Of a stretch of DNA of 64,000 nucleotides, positions 16,578 to 24,227 are shown piece by piece; within the stretch, counting starts at the first letter, position 1, and every line of letters begins with the position of its first letter. Source of the stretch: Amycolatopsis japonica (GTDB taxonomy: Bacteria > Actinomycetota > Actinomycetes > Mycobacteriales > Pseudonocardiaceae). The stretch spans positions 5,084,001-5,148,000 of the forward strand of contig NZ_CP008953.1 of assembly GCF_000732925.1 (NCBI RefSeq), given 5' to 3'. A model generated the notes under the pieces. The model searched no databases and was not told the DNA's origin. It saw nothing but the letters and a program-made list of their open reading frames with translations. The position numbers and the translations under genes were made by a program.

Positions 16578-16942
16578 TACCGCTCCTTTCCCTGTCCTCA
16601 ACGACCGTGCTCGCCGGGGTCCAGGACGGAGCCACGCCGATCTCCTGGAATACGTGAACGACGCACAATGATGTTAACCACGGGGAATAGCGATTCACTC
16701 CGCCGAACGGCTGGCTATTCTCATTCACCGGAATATGCACGTGCGGAGTCTCTTTCTTTTGCACGGCTGATCGCTTTTTCCGGCCGCTCACCGCACGTGC
16801 CCGCCGGGAACCGTCCGTGAGCACGTGAGACGCAGCTCTCAGCCGAACGTGTGAACCTTGTCAACTCGGGTCACGAAAAGGCTTCACATTGCGTTATCAA
16901 TAGCTGAAGATCAACAGCAACCGAACGTAAGGGGCTGAAGCG
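16578..16942. other. Intergenic region upstream of SsgA-like gene
   Basis: 365 bases between the minus-strand TPR unit and the plus-strand SsgA-like gene. It is less GC-rich than its surroundings (for example around 16665-16760) and should carry divergent promoters. No RNA gene, repeat or clear operator is seen. Confidence 0.5.
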
Positions 16943-17356
16943 TTGGACAAGGAAAGCGACCTCATCCGGGGGACGATCGTCTTCGGCCTGCGCACTTTCG
17001 GTGCGGACCCGCTCCCCGTCCAGGCCGATCTCGAATACGACCCCGAAGACCCCTACGCCGTCGTGGTGGCCTACCACTCGGGCGGCGGGACGGTCCGCTG
17101 GATGTTCGGCCGTGATCTCCTCGCGGACGGACTGCTCACTCCATCGGGTGAGGGCGACGTGATCATCAGCCCGGCCGACGACACCTCGATCGTGATCTTC
17201 GCGCTCAGCGCGCCCGACGGCTGCGCGGTGCTCGAAGCCCCGGCGCAGGAGCTGGCCGAATTCCTCGACCGCACCTACGACGTCGTCCCCGCCGGGTCCG
17301 AGCCGGAATGGTTCGACTTCGACCAGGAGATCGGCAAGCTCGTCACCGAGTCCTGA
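16943..17356 (+). CDS. SsgA family sporulation/cell-division regulator
   Basis: 137 residues from TTG at 16943, preceded by AAGGGG. The family core is visible: LEYDPEDPYAVVVAYHSGGG, VRWMFGRDLLADGLLTPSGEGDVII and a C-terminal LDRTYDVVP. SsgA-like proteins (SALPs) occur only in actinomycetes, where SsgB recruits FtsZ to division sites and others control septation and spore-wall processes. Which paralogue this is cannot be decided. A terminator hairpin follows. Confidence 0.9.
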   Translation: MDKESDLIRGTIVFGLRTFGADPLPVQADLEYDPEDPYAVVVAYHSGGGTVRWMFGRDLLADGLLTPSGEGDVIISPADDTSIVIFALSAPDGCAVLEAPAQELAEFLDRTYDVVPAGSEPEWFDFDQEIGKLVTES

Positions 17357-17365
17357 CGGCCCGGT

Positions 17366-17391
17366 GGCGGCACCGCTCGCGCGGTGCCGCC
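17366..17391. terminator. Bidirectional GC-rich hairpin
   Basis: GGCGGCACCGC (17366-17376) and GCGGTGCCGCC (17381-17391) pair perfectly over 11 bp with a four-base loop. It lies in the 49 bases between the convergent SsgA-like and fgd genes and can terminate both. Confidence 0.75.
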
Positions 17392-17405
17392 CCGCCGACA
17401 TCGGG

Positions 17406-18410
17406 TCAGGCGAGTTCGCGCAGCCCCGGGACGACCTGCTCGGAGAACGACCGCAGGAACCGCTCCTGGTCGTGGCCGGGACCGTGGAAGACGAGGTGGT
17501 TGAAGCCCGCCTCGACATACGGCTTGATCTGCTCGACGGCGTCGGCCGGGTCGGAGGTCACGATCCAGCGCCGGGCGACCTGCTCGATCGGCAGCGCGTC
17601 CGCGGCCTTCTCCATCTCGGCCGGGTCTTCGATACCCGCCTTCTGCTCCGGCGTCAGCGAGAGCGGCGCCCAGAACCGGGTGTTCTCCAGCGCCTGCGCC
17701 GGATCCGGGTCGTAGGACAGCTTGATCTCGATCATCTTGTCGATGTCGCCGGTGCTGCGGCCCACCTGCTCCGCGCCTTCCGCGACCGCGGGCAGCAGCT
17801 TCTCGGTGTAGAGCTCCATCCCCTTGCCGCTGGTGCAGATGAAACCGTCACCCTGCTTGCCGACGTACTTCGCCATCACCGGGCCACCGGCCGCGATGTA
17901 GATCGGCACCCCGCCCTCGGGCCGGTCGTACACGGTGGCGTCGGTGGTCTGGAAGTACTCGCCCTCGAACGTGACGCGCTCCTCGGACCACAGTTTGCGC
18001 ATCAGGTCGATCGCCTCGCGCAGCCGCGCGAACCGCTCCTTGAACGCGGGCCACTCGATACGGGCGACCGCGACCTCGTTGAGGGCCTCACCACTGCCGA
18101 CGCCGAGCAGCACACGGCCCGGGTACAGGCTGCCGAGCGTGCCGAACGCCTGCGCGACGACGGCCGGGTTGTAGCGGAAGGTCGCGGTCAGCACGCTGGT
18201 GCCGAGGACCACCCGTTCGGTGCGCTCGCCGACCGCCGCCATCCACGCGAAGGAGAACGGCGCGTGCCCGCCCTGATGCCGCCAGGGCTGGAAATGGTCG
18301 CTGACCATCACGCTGTCCAGCCCGACCTGCTCGGCGAGTACGGAGTACTCGACGAGGTCGCGCGGGCCGAACTGCTCGGCCGACGCCTTGTAACCGATCT
18401 TCAGTGCCAT
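17406..18410 (-). CDS. fgd: F420-dependent glucose-6-phosphate dehydrogenase
   Basis: 334 residues that follow mycobacterial FGD1 almost throughout: LKIGYKASAEQFGPRDLVE, VSDHFQPWRHQGGHAPFSF, GERTERVVLGTSVLTATFRY, FICTSGKGMELYTEKLLPA, NTRFWAPLSLTPEQK and MEKAADALPIEQVA. It oxidises glucose-6-phosphate to 6-phosphogluconolactone and reduces coenzyme F420, supplying F420H2 in the cytoplasm. The catalytic His of the family (SDHFQPW) is kept. It is monocistronic. It would feed reductant to the F420-type oxidoreductases at 5.0 and 13.3 kb. Confidence 0.95.
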   Translation of the reverse strand: MALKIGYKASAEQFGPRDLVEYSVLAEQVGLDSVMVSDHFQPWRHQGGHAPFSFAWMAAVGERTERVVLGTSVLTATFRYNPAVVAQAFGTLGSLYPGRVLLGVGSGEALNEVAVARIEWPAFKERFARLREAIDLMRKLWSEERVTFEGEYFQTTDATVYDRPEGGVPIYIAAGGPVMAKYVGKQGDGFICTSGKGMELYTEKLLPAVAEGAEQVGRSTGDIDKMIEIKLSYDPDPAQALENTRFWAPLSLTPEQKAGIEDPAEMEKAADALPIEQVARRWIVTSDPADAVEQIKPYVEAGFNHLVFHGPGHDQERFLRSFSEQVVPGLRELA

Positions 18411-18744
18411 CCGGGGTCACCACCTGGACTCATGGGTTGTTCCGCTCTTCACCTTGGCACAGAGTCGATCAGCCGCGCCCATGCCTCGGCTGGGTGAAGA
18501 GTGTCGGGAACACCACTGTGACACCGGGAATGCGTGGAAAGGCCCCGTACCCGCCCTCACCCTCCGGGACCGGCACGTGGTGATGAACTGTGCCGTTTGC
18601 GCCGTCACCTGTGCGCCGTGCTGGGCGGAGTTGTGATCGGGGAGTCGAACCCCCACGCTGCCCGCCACGTGCCAGGAGGCGGACCGGAATACCGCCGGCC
18701 CTCGGCTTGTGCCCGCTTCCCGGTGGGCTACCTGCTTTCCACGT
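18411..18744. other. Intergenic region with tRNA-like T-arm fragment
   Basis: 334 bases without a convincing gene. On the minus strand it holds a T-arm-like GGGGGTTCGACTCCCC and, further 5', a D-arm-like GCCC...GGGC, but no acceptor stem or anticodon arm can be built, so no tRNA is annotated. A decayed tRNA or old integration scar is possible. Confidence 0.4.
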
Positions 18745-19221
18745 TCAGTCCAGGAGGTCGGTCTCCCAGTTGGTGCGCTGGATCTCGACGTCGACCAGCC
18801 GGATCTCCCCCGCGACCCGGTCCGCGCGGGACCGCAGTTCCGCGACCGGCAACGCGGAGAGATACCGGAGTTCCGAACGGAGCTGACGGCCGTAGCCGCC
18901 CTGGTTGCGCCCGGCCGCGGCGTCGGCGGCCGCGGTGAGGACACCGTGCCTGAGCCGGAGGACGTCGCGGCGCGCGATCGCGTCGGTGATCGTGCCCTCC
19001 CCGAGCCGGGTCGCGGCGTTGGTCCGGTTGATCCGCTGGATCAGCGATTCCAGTTCGTCCAGCGCGGTTTCGGCTTCGACGAGCAGGGCGGAGGCGTCTT
19101 CCGACGGTTCCTCGCCCTCCTGGTGCCGCGCGTTGTCGACGATCCGGGAGCGCAACGCCTCCACCTTCTTGGTCGCGTCGGCGCGTAGAGCGAGCGCTTC
19201 GGCCAGCTTGATCCGGGACAT
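18745..19221 (-). CDS. DIP1984 family protein
   Basis: 158 residues of mostly helical, charged sequence: MSRIKLAEALALRADATKKV, ALRSRIVDNARHQEGEEPSED, LIQRINRTNAATRLGEGTITDAIARRD, LRSELRYLSALPVAEL and EIRLVDVEIQRTNWETDLLD (in parts). This is the DIP1984/septicolysin-like family; its function is unknown. It lies 43 bases downstream of the frameshifted gene on the same strand. Confidence 0.8.
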   Translation of the reverse strand: MSRIKLAEALALRADATKKVEALRSRIVDNARHQEGEEPSEDASALLVEAETALDELESLIQRINRTNAATRLGEGTITDAIARRDVLRLRHGVLTAAADAAAGRNQGGYGRQLRSELRYLSALPVAELRSRADRVAGEIRLVDVEIQRTNWETDLLD

Positions 19222-19264
19222 GCCGGGAAGTATCGCCAAGATCGACGACCGCCGCATCCCGTTT

Positions 19265-19561
19265 TCAGCCTGCCAAGGAATGTCGCCGATAGGACGAGTC
19301 GGGCTCGGTGTATTCGAGGCCGTTCTCGTCGAGTGCGTTGAACTCGACGTCTTGGAGCACCTGACCCTCCAAAGCGGACAGTTCCGGGAAAGTTCGTCGA
19401 ACTTCCAGTGCGTGATCTCCAGCCGTTCGTCGCCGAAGTCGACCACGACGGGCGCGTCGGAGAGCCACTCGGTGTACTCGACGATCCCCGTGTGCCCTCC
19501 GGATCGACTGGAGTCCGGAGAGCCACACGGGTTCGTAACCCTCGATGTCGAAGAACTCCAC
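19265..19561 (-). pseudogene. Small gene with two apparent frameshifts
   Basis: From GTG 19561 the frame reads MEFFDIEGYEPVWLSGLQS. Protein-like sequence then moves to a second frame as GHTGIVEYTEWLSDAPVVVDFGDERLEITHWKFDELS (in parts GHTGIVEYTEWLSDAPVVV, DFGDERLEITHWKFDEL) and returns to the first as FPELSALEGQVLQDVEFNALDEN...RRHSLAG before the stop. Joined, these make an acidic, plausible protein of about 95 residues; uninterrupted, the first frame is Arg-rich nonsense in the middle. Either the gene is decayed or two sequencing errors are present. The family is not recognised. Confidence 0.5.
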
Positions 19562-19576
19562 CGAGCGAGTATGCCG

Positions 19577-19993
19577 TCAGTCGTAGGACAGGGCTTCCAC
19601 CAGTTCACCGCTGTCCGGGTTGGGCAGGGCCTTGGCCACGTCCGCCTGCGCCACGATGCCCACGAGCTTGTGCCCGTCGATCACCGGCAGGCGCCGGACC
19701 TTGTGGTTCGCCATGGTGCGCATGATCTCCTCGGCGTCGTCGTCGGCGCCGATCGTCACCGCCTCGCCCTGCGCCAGTTCCGAAGCGTGCAGCGCCCTCG
19801 GGTCCTTGCCTTCGGCCAGGACCTTCACCACGATGTCGCGGTCGGTCAGCATGCCCTTGAGCTTGCCGTCCTCGCCGCAGATCGGTACCGCGCCCACCGA
19901 TTCGGCCGCCATCTTCTTGGCCGCGTCGAGGACGGTTTCGGAGGCGGACACACAGGTCGCGTTCGCGGTCATGATGTCTCGTGCCGTGGTCAT
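19577..19993 (-). CDS. CBS-domain pair protein
   Basis: 138 residues made of two CBS domains: TARDIMTANATCVSASETVLDAAKKMA, GAVPICGEDGKLKGMLTDRDIV, then EAVTIGADDDAEEIMRTMANHKVRRLPVID, HKLVGIVAQADVAKAL (in parts). CBS pairs bind adenine nucleotides; stand-alone actinobacterial versions resemble the dormancy-linked Hrp1. The start was chosen at the ATG with AAGGAGCG upstream. It lies 59 bases after the alcohol dehydrogenase on the same strand and may share its transcript. Confidence 0.92.
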   Translation of the reverse strand: MTTARDIMTANATCVSASETVLDAAKKMAAESVGAVPICGEDGKLKGMLTDRDIVVKVLAEGKDPRALHASELAQGEAVTIGADDDAEEIMRTMANHKVRRLPVIDGHKLVGIVAQADVAKALPNPDSGELVEALSYD

Positions 19994-20052
19994 CCCATCG
20001 CTCCTTCCTTCAGGATCATCCACCGGATACCCGGCATCCCCGGGCCGACACC

Positions 20053-21246
20053 TCAAGCCGCCGACGGCTCCAGAAGGATCTTGACGGCGCCGTCCTGCTT
20101 CTTCTGGAAGATCTCGTAGGCGTGGGGCGCGTCCTTCAGCGGCATCTTGTGCGTCGCGAAGCCCTCGACGCCGAGCGGATCGGCGGAGTCGGCGATCAGC
20201 GGCATGATGTCGTCGATCCAGCGCCGGACGTTGGCCTGCCCCATCCGCAGGGTGATCTGCTTGTCGAACAGGTCCATCATCGGCAGCGGGTCGACCATGC
20301 CGCCGTAGACGCCGCTCAGCGAGATCGTGCCGCCGCGCCGGACGCAGTCGATGGCCGCGTACAGCACGCTGAGCCGGTCGATGGCGGCCTTCTCGGTGAT
20401 CTTCGCGCCGATCGGGTCGGGCAGCAGGGCGACCAGGTTCTGCGCCATTCGCCCGATCGGGGCCCCGTGCGCCTCCATCCCGACGGCGTCGATCACCGAG
20501 TCCGCTCCCCTGCCGCCGGTCGTCTCGCGGATGAGGTCGCCGAGGTACTTGTGTTCACGCGTGTCGTAGGTGACGACGCCGGCCGCGGCGGCCTTCGCGA
20601 GCCGTTCCGGCACCAGGTCGATGCCGATCACCTTCCCCGCGCCCCGGTGTTTCGCGATCCGGCAGCAGAACTGCCCGATCGGGCCCAGCCCGAAGACCAC
20701 GACCGTGCCGCCTTCGGGGATGTTCGCGTAGTCGACGGCCTGCCACGCCGTGGGCACGACGTCGGAGAGGTACACGAAACGCTCGTCCGGCGGGCCGTCC
20801 GGCACCTTGATCGGGCCGTACTGGGCCTGCGGGACGCGCAGGTATTCGGCCTGGCCGCCCGGGACCTGCCCGTAGAGTTTGGTGTAGCCGAGCAGCGCCG
20901 CGCCCTTGCCCCGATCGGTGACCTGTGTGGTCTCGCATTGCGACTGCAGGCCACGGTCGCACATGAAGCAGTGGCCGCAGGAGATGTTGAAGGGGACGAC
21001 GACGCGATCACCGGGTTTCAGGTTCGTCACCCCGGAACCGACCTCTTCGACGACGCCCATGGGTTCATGCCCGAGGATGTCGCCCTCGTCGATGAAAGCG
21101 CCGAGGACCTCGTAAAGGTGCAGGTCGGACCCGCAGATACCGGTCGAGGTGATCCGCACGACGGCGTCGGTCGGTTCGGCCAGTTTCGGATCCGGGACGG
21201 TGTCGACCCGGACATCGCGTTTGCCGTGCCAAGTGACGGCCTTCAT
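20053..21246 (-). CDS. Zinc-dependent alcohol dehydrogenase (glutathione-independent formaldehyde dehydrogenase-like)
   Basis: 397 residues. The catalytic zinc ligands are Cys38 (STGICGSDLHLY) and His60-Glu61 (GHEPMG); the structural zinc site is Cys90, 93, 96 and 104. The NAD motif is VVFGLGPIGQFCCRIAKHRG. The long insertion, and the stretches AEYLRVP and SDVVPTAWQAVDYA, are typical of the FDH-like MDR group that oxidises aldehydes or alcohols without glutathione. Followed by the CBS protein, it resembles stress-linked alcohol dehydrogenases of actinomycetes. The first ATG of the conserved MKAVTWHGKRDV start was used. Confidence 0.93.
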   Translation of the reverse strand: MKAVTWHGKRDVRVDTVPDPKLAEPTDAVVRITSTGICGSDLHLYEVLGAFIDEGDILGHEPMGVVEEVGSGVTNLKPGDRVVVPFNISCGHCFMCDRGLQSQCETTQVTDRGKGAALLGYTKLYGQVPGGQAEYLRVPQAQYGPIKVPDGPPDERFVYLSDVVPTAWQAVDYANIPEGGTVVVFGLGPIGQFCCRIAKHRGAGKVIGIDLVPERLAKAAAAGVVTYDTREHKYLGDLIRETTGGRGADSVIDAVGMEAHGAPIGRMAQNLVALLPDPIGAKITEKAAIDRLSVLYAAIDCVRRGGTISLSGVYGGMVDPLPMMDLFDKQITLRMGQANVRRWIDDIMPLIADSADPLGVEGFATHKMPLKDAPHAYEIFQKKQDGAVKILLEPSAA

Positions 21247-21335
21247 GGTGCTCCCTTCGGCGAGTGGCTCTGCTCCCCGCCGGGTGCCCGCCCGCGCATC
21301 CGGCAAACCTCGCCGTTCCGTGCCACCGTTGATCC

Positions 21336-21695
21336 ATGCGAACCCGGATGCTCGCCGTCGCCGTCGACTGCCGTGAGGCCGAAGCACTGGCCGCGTTCTG
21401 GAAGGAAGCACTCGGCTACCCCGAGACCGAGCGGTGGACCGACGGTCATGGCGTGACCTATGTCGAGTTGAAGAGCCCCGACGTGCCGAGCCTGCTCTTC
21501 CAGCCGGTCCCCGAGGGGAAGTCGGGCAAGAACCGGCTGCACCTCGACCTCGCGCCCACCGAACTCGAGCAGCGCGAAGAGGTCGCCCGGCTCGTGTCGC
21601 TCGGCGCCAGGATCATCGAAGACCCGGAGTCGGACGACTGGGTCGTCATGGCAGATCCGGAAGAGAACGAATTCTGCGTGCTGCCGCGGCGCTGA
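21336..21695 (+). CDS. VOC family protein (glyoxalase-like domain)
   Basis: 119 residues. MLAVAVDCREAEALAAFWKEALGY, LLFQPVPEGKSGKNRLHLDL, SLGARIIEDPESDDWVVMADPEENEFCVL (in parts) form one glyoxalase/bleomycin-resistance fold with the closing NEFCVLP. Members bind or modify small hydrophobic molecules with or without a metal; the role here is unknown. It is divergent from the alcohol dehydrogenase by 89 bases and is followed by three large hairpins. Confidence 0.9.
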   Translation: MRTRMLAVAVDCREAEALAAFWKEALGYPETERWTDGHGVTYVELKSPDVPSLLFQPVPEGKSGKNRLHLDLAPTELEQREEVARLVSLGARIIEDPESDDWVVMADPEENEFCVLPRR

Positions 21696-21805
21696 ACCTC
21701 TTCAGCCGCTTAGGGATTCCGTCTGCGGTCTGGTTCTCCGGCCCGGTCCGTGAAGGACCGGTATTTGTTGATCTACGTCTGACCTGCGCGTGGGCGGGGT
21801 CGAGC

Positions 21806-21858
21806 GTTGTCGATGAAGGATTTGGGACGTTCACTGTCCCAGATCCTTCATCAACGAC
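21806..21858. repeat. Hairpin 1 of the 21.8-22.1 kb cluster
   Basis: Arms 21806-21828 and 21836-21858 pair at 20 of 23 positions, two more being G-T, around ATGAAGGAT and its complement, with a seven-base loop. It is the nearest of three hairpins behind the VOC gene. Confidence 0.65.
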
Positions 21859-22014
21859 TCCAAGCGCGGAGGAGCCAGGACGTTCAACGCCCCGAACCCC
21901 TCAGGCTCGACCCACACCAGGTGGGTAAGCAAAACGAGTCCCTCAAGGAGGCCTTCACGGACTTGCGAGGCGCTACGCGAGCCCCATGAACACCAGCAGT
22001 CACAGCGACCGCGC

Positions 22015-22061
22015 GTGAAGGCCCCCTTTCCTCGGCTCAGCCGAGGAAAGGAGTCCTTCAC
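22015..22061. repeat. Hairpin 2 of the 21.8-22.1 kb cluster
   Basis: Arms 22015-22037 (GTGAAGG...CCTTTCCTCGGCT) and 22039-22061 pair at 21 of 23 positions with almost no loop. Each arm contains AAGG and CCTT and so can also fold on itself. Confidence 0.7.
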
Positions 22062-22069
22062 ACCTTCCC

Positions 22070-22128
22070 AAGTACATGAAGGCCCCCTTCCTTGCGTCTA
22101 GCGCAAGGAAGGGGGCCTTCATGTACTT
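22070..22128. terminator. Hairpin 3: perfect 27-bp stem
   Basis: Arms 22070-22096 and 22102-22128 are perfect complements over 27 bp with a five-base loop. The word CATGAAGGCCCCCTTCCTTG recurs with changes in the hairpin at 51796-51850. It lies eight bases beyond the stop of the small minus-strand gene at 22137. Confidence 0.75.
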
Positions 22129-22136
22129 GCGGTGCC

Positions 22137-22337
22137 TCAGGCGGCTTCATCCTCGGTCCGGACCGAGGGTTCCGAATGCAGCCCCAGCATCTCCAGCAGC
22201 ATCCGGCAGTCCGTCGCGTCGCGGGCGTTCGCGACCACGGCTTCGGTCGCCTTGCGCAACACCGCCGCCCGCACGGCCGTCGCCCCACCGTCGACCAATT
22301 CCTCCACCGGACGCAATTCCTCGAACGGGTTCCCCAT
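22137..22337 (-). CDS. Small conserved hypothetical protein
   Basis: 66 residues from an ATG preceded by ACGGAGGTGGG. The product MGNPFEELRPVEELVDGGAT...RKATEAVVANARDATDCRMLLEMLGLHSEP is acidic and helical and looks like a genuine small actinobacterial protein rather than a shadow frame. I do not recognise a function. It ends at the 27-bp hairpin. Confidence 0.6.
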   Translation of the reverse strand: MGNPFEELRPVEELVDGGATAVRAAVLRKATEAVVANARDATDCRMLLEMLGLHSEPSVRTEDEAA

Positions 22338-22470
22338 GACCCACCTCCGTCGTCCCTTTCGTTGATACCGGATTCCGGCCGGGAAAGCCCCCGCGTTCGT
22401 GCGGTCCGGCGGCGCCACGGCCGGTTTCTCCCTAGACTGGCGCCATTCGGACGAGCGGACGGAGCGGGAA

Positions 22471-22977
22471 CTGACCACCGAGTTGCGCGGGGAGATCGTG
22501 ACCCTGACCCCGGTCACCGAGGCCCACGTCCCGGACCTGCGGCGCATCCGCGGCACGGCCGAGGTCGGGGCGCGCTGGGGTTCGGTCGACGACTCCCCCA
22601 CCTGGCCGTTCGACGACCCCACGACAGCCTGTTTCACGGTCCTCGAAGGGAGCGTCGTCCGAGGCTTCGTCCAGTACGGCGAGGAGGAGGACCCGATGTA
22701 CCGGCACGCGTCGGTCGACCTCTTCCTCGACCCGGCGGCGCACGGCCGGGGACTCGGCACGGACACCGTCCGCACGATGGCGCGGCATCTCCTGCACGAT
22801 CGCGGGCACCATCGGCTGGTGATCGATCCCGCCGTGGACAACGACGCCGCCATCCGCTGCTACAAGGCCGTCGGCTTCCGCGAGGTCGGCGTGATGCGCG
22901 GCTACGAACGCGACACCGACGGCGACGGCTGGCACGACGGATTGCTGATGGACTTGCTCGCCGAAGACCTCACGTAG
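22471..22977 (+). CDS. GNAT acetyltransferase, aminoglycoside 6'-N-acetyltransferase-like
   Basis: About 168 residues. LRGEIVTLTPVTEAHVPDLRRI, FVQYGEEEDPMYRHASVDLFLDPAAHGRGLGTDTVR (acetyl-CoA loop HGRGLGTD) and AIRCYKAVGFREVGVMRGYERDTDGDGWHDGLLMDLL (all in parts) follow the AAC(6')-I pattern closely. It would acetylate amino sugars or other amines; a resistance role is inferred only. The start is uncertain: CTG at 22471 has GGAG six bases upstream, TTG at 22483 is the alternative. The last 76 bases overlap the 3' end of the convergent EamA gene. Confidence 0.85.
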   Translation: MTTELRGEIVTLTPVTEAHVPDLRRIRGTAEVGARWGSVDDSPTWPFDDPTTACFTVLEGSVVRGFVQYGEEEDPMYRHASVDLFLDPAAHGRGLGTDTVRTMARHLLHDRGHHRLVIDPAVDNDAAIRCYKAVGFREVGVMRGYERDTDGDGWHDGLLMDLLAEDLT

Positions 22978-23837
22978 CGCGTCAGCGCGACTCCGAGCAG
23001 CACCACGGCCATCCCGGCGAGCACCCGCGGGCCGAGGTCCTCGCCGAGCACGATGGCGCCCAGCACGACCGAGACGACCGGCAGCAGGTAGCCGACGGTC
23101 GCCGCGGAGGTCGCGCCTTCGTCGGCGATGAGCCGGTAGTTGAGGTAGAAGGTGACGCCGGTGCCGAAGATCCCGAGTACGACGACGGCGAGCACCGCGG
23201 TCACGTTCAGCGGTCCGGCCGGTGCGGCGTCGAAGGGCAGCGCGAGCGCGCTGAGCCCGGTCGCGGTCAGCAGCTGCGCGGCGGAGATCGCGATCGGACC
23301 GCCTTCGCCGACGAGTTTCCTTCCCATGTAAGCGAAAGCGATCGCGTAGCTGATGCCGGCGCCGAGCAGGGCCAGCGTTCCCCAGCCCAGCAGGCCGCTC
23401 TTCTGCCAAGGCGCGAAGATCAGCAGGATGCCGGCGAAACCGAGGATCAGCCCGCCCACACGGACCACCGTCAGCCGTCGTTCGGTGCCGATCCCGATAC
23501 CGATCAGCAACGACCACAGCGGGGTCGTCGCGTTCATCACCCCCGCGACGCCGGAATCGACGGTCAGTTCAACGATGCTGAACAACGCGAACGGCAAGGC
23601 GTTGCAGAAGAAGGCGGCGACGAGAAGCCTGCCCCAGATCCGGCGGCCGCGCGGGAGTCGTTGCCCGGCCCAGCGGCTCAGCACGAGAAGGACGGCCGCG
23701 CCGAGGGCGCAGCGGATGACGGTCACCTGAACGGGCGGCAGCCCGGTCAGCGCGAGCTTGATCCACAGGAACCCCGAACCCCACAACAGGGCGAGAACGC
23801 CCATCCGGACCAGGGTTCCCGGTGCGCCGATGCTCAC
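22902..23837 (-). CDS. EamA family transporter (DMT superfamily)
   Basis: 311 residues with ten predicted membrane helices in two EamA repeats: VLALLWGSGFLWIKLALTGLPPVQVTVIRC (in parts) opens the first, LLGAGISYAIAFAYMGRKLV the second, and GYLLPVVSVVLGAIVLGE is the family's closing helix. These are exporters of amino acids, metabolites or drugs. The GTG start lies 117 bases after a strong hairpin and 205 bases after a six-codon frame with its own ribosome site on the same strand, which may form an attenuating leader. The C-terminus overlaps the GNAT gene. Confidence 0.9.
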   Translation of the reverse strand: MSIGAPGTLVRMGVLALLWGSGFLWIKLALTGLPPVQVTVIRCALGAAVLLVLSRWAGQRLPRGRRIWGRLLVAAFFCNALPFALFSIVELTVDSGVAGVMNATTPLWSLLIGIGIGTERRLTVVRVGGLILGFAGILLIFAPWQKSGLLGWGTLALLGAGISYAIAFAYMGRKLVGEGGPIAISAAQLLTATGLSALALPFDAAPAGPLNVTAVLAVVVLGIFGTGVTFYLNYRLIADEGATSAATVGYLLPVVSVVLGAIVLGEDLGPRVLAGMAVVLLGVALTRYVRSSASKSISNPSCQPSPSVSRS

Positions 23838-23953
23838 TTCGTTCCTTTCGCCGGGCCGCTCGATACCTCTCCCAAGCTGCCTCGGGCGACTCGTCAGGAC
23901 AAGTGAAAAGATCTACACCGACGTTAAGCGGTCCTACATGTTCCGAAAGGGTC

Positions 23954-23989
23954 CCGGTCGTGGCCGCCGGAAGCGACGGCCACGACCGG
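23954..23989. terminator. Leader hairpin between micro-ORF and EamA gene
   Basis: CCGGTCGTGGCCGCCG (23954-23969) pairs with 23974-23989 at 15 of 16 positions around a GAAG loop. On the minus strand it stands 53 bases after the MRDREM stop and 117 before the EamA start. It may act as an attenuator, though no T-tract follows. Confidence 0.55.
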
Positions 23990-24042
23990 TTTCCGAGGAG
24001 ATCAGCACTCGCCCGGTGTTCGCAAGGCGGAACAGGGCCTGC

Positions 24043-24063
24043 TCACATTTCGCGGTCGCGCAT
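24043..24063 (-). CDS. Six-codon micro-ORF MRDREM
   Basis: GGGAGG at 24070-24075 is followed six bases later by ATG CGC GAC CGC GAA ATG TGA, a six-residue frame encoding MRDREM. Such a strong ribosome site in front of so short a frame is unlikely to be idle. Its place upstream of a hairpin and the EamA transporter fits a leader peptide that senses translation; alternatively it is itself a functional peptide, as with the DNNW frames at 41.1-41.3 kb. Confidence 0.45.
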   Translation of the reverse strand: MRDREM

Positions 24064-24227
24064 GATCCACCTCCCTTTCGCCCGGCGCACCGGTGGGGAA
24101 CGGGCGCGTTCTCGCACAGTTTGGGGGCAGACTTCGCACCCGCGCACACCCGGTGGCCGTGTTGTGACCCAGGCAATGGGAAGGTTGTGGCACGATCTGC
24201 CGCGAAGCGGGGAGAAAGGTGCTTCTG

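Noticed and set aside
18637..18740. tRNA gene (including tRNA-Sec, because of GGTTCGACTCC)
   Set aside because: No 7- or 8-bp acceptor stem, anticodon arm or CCA-compatible end can be paired with the T-arm.
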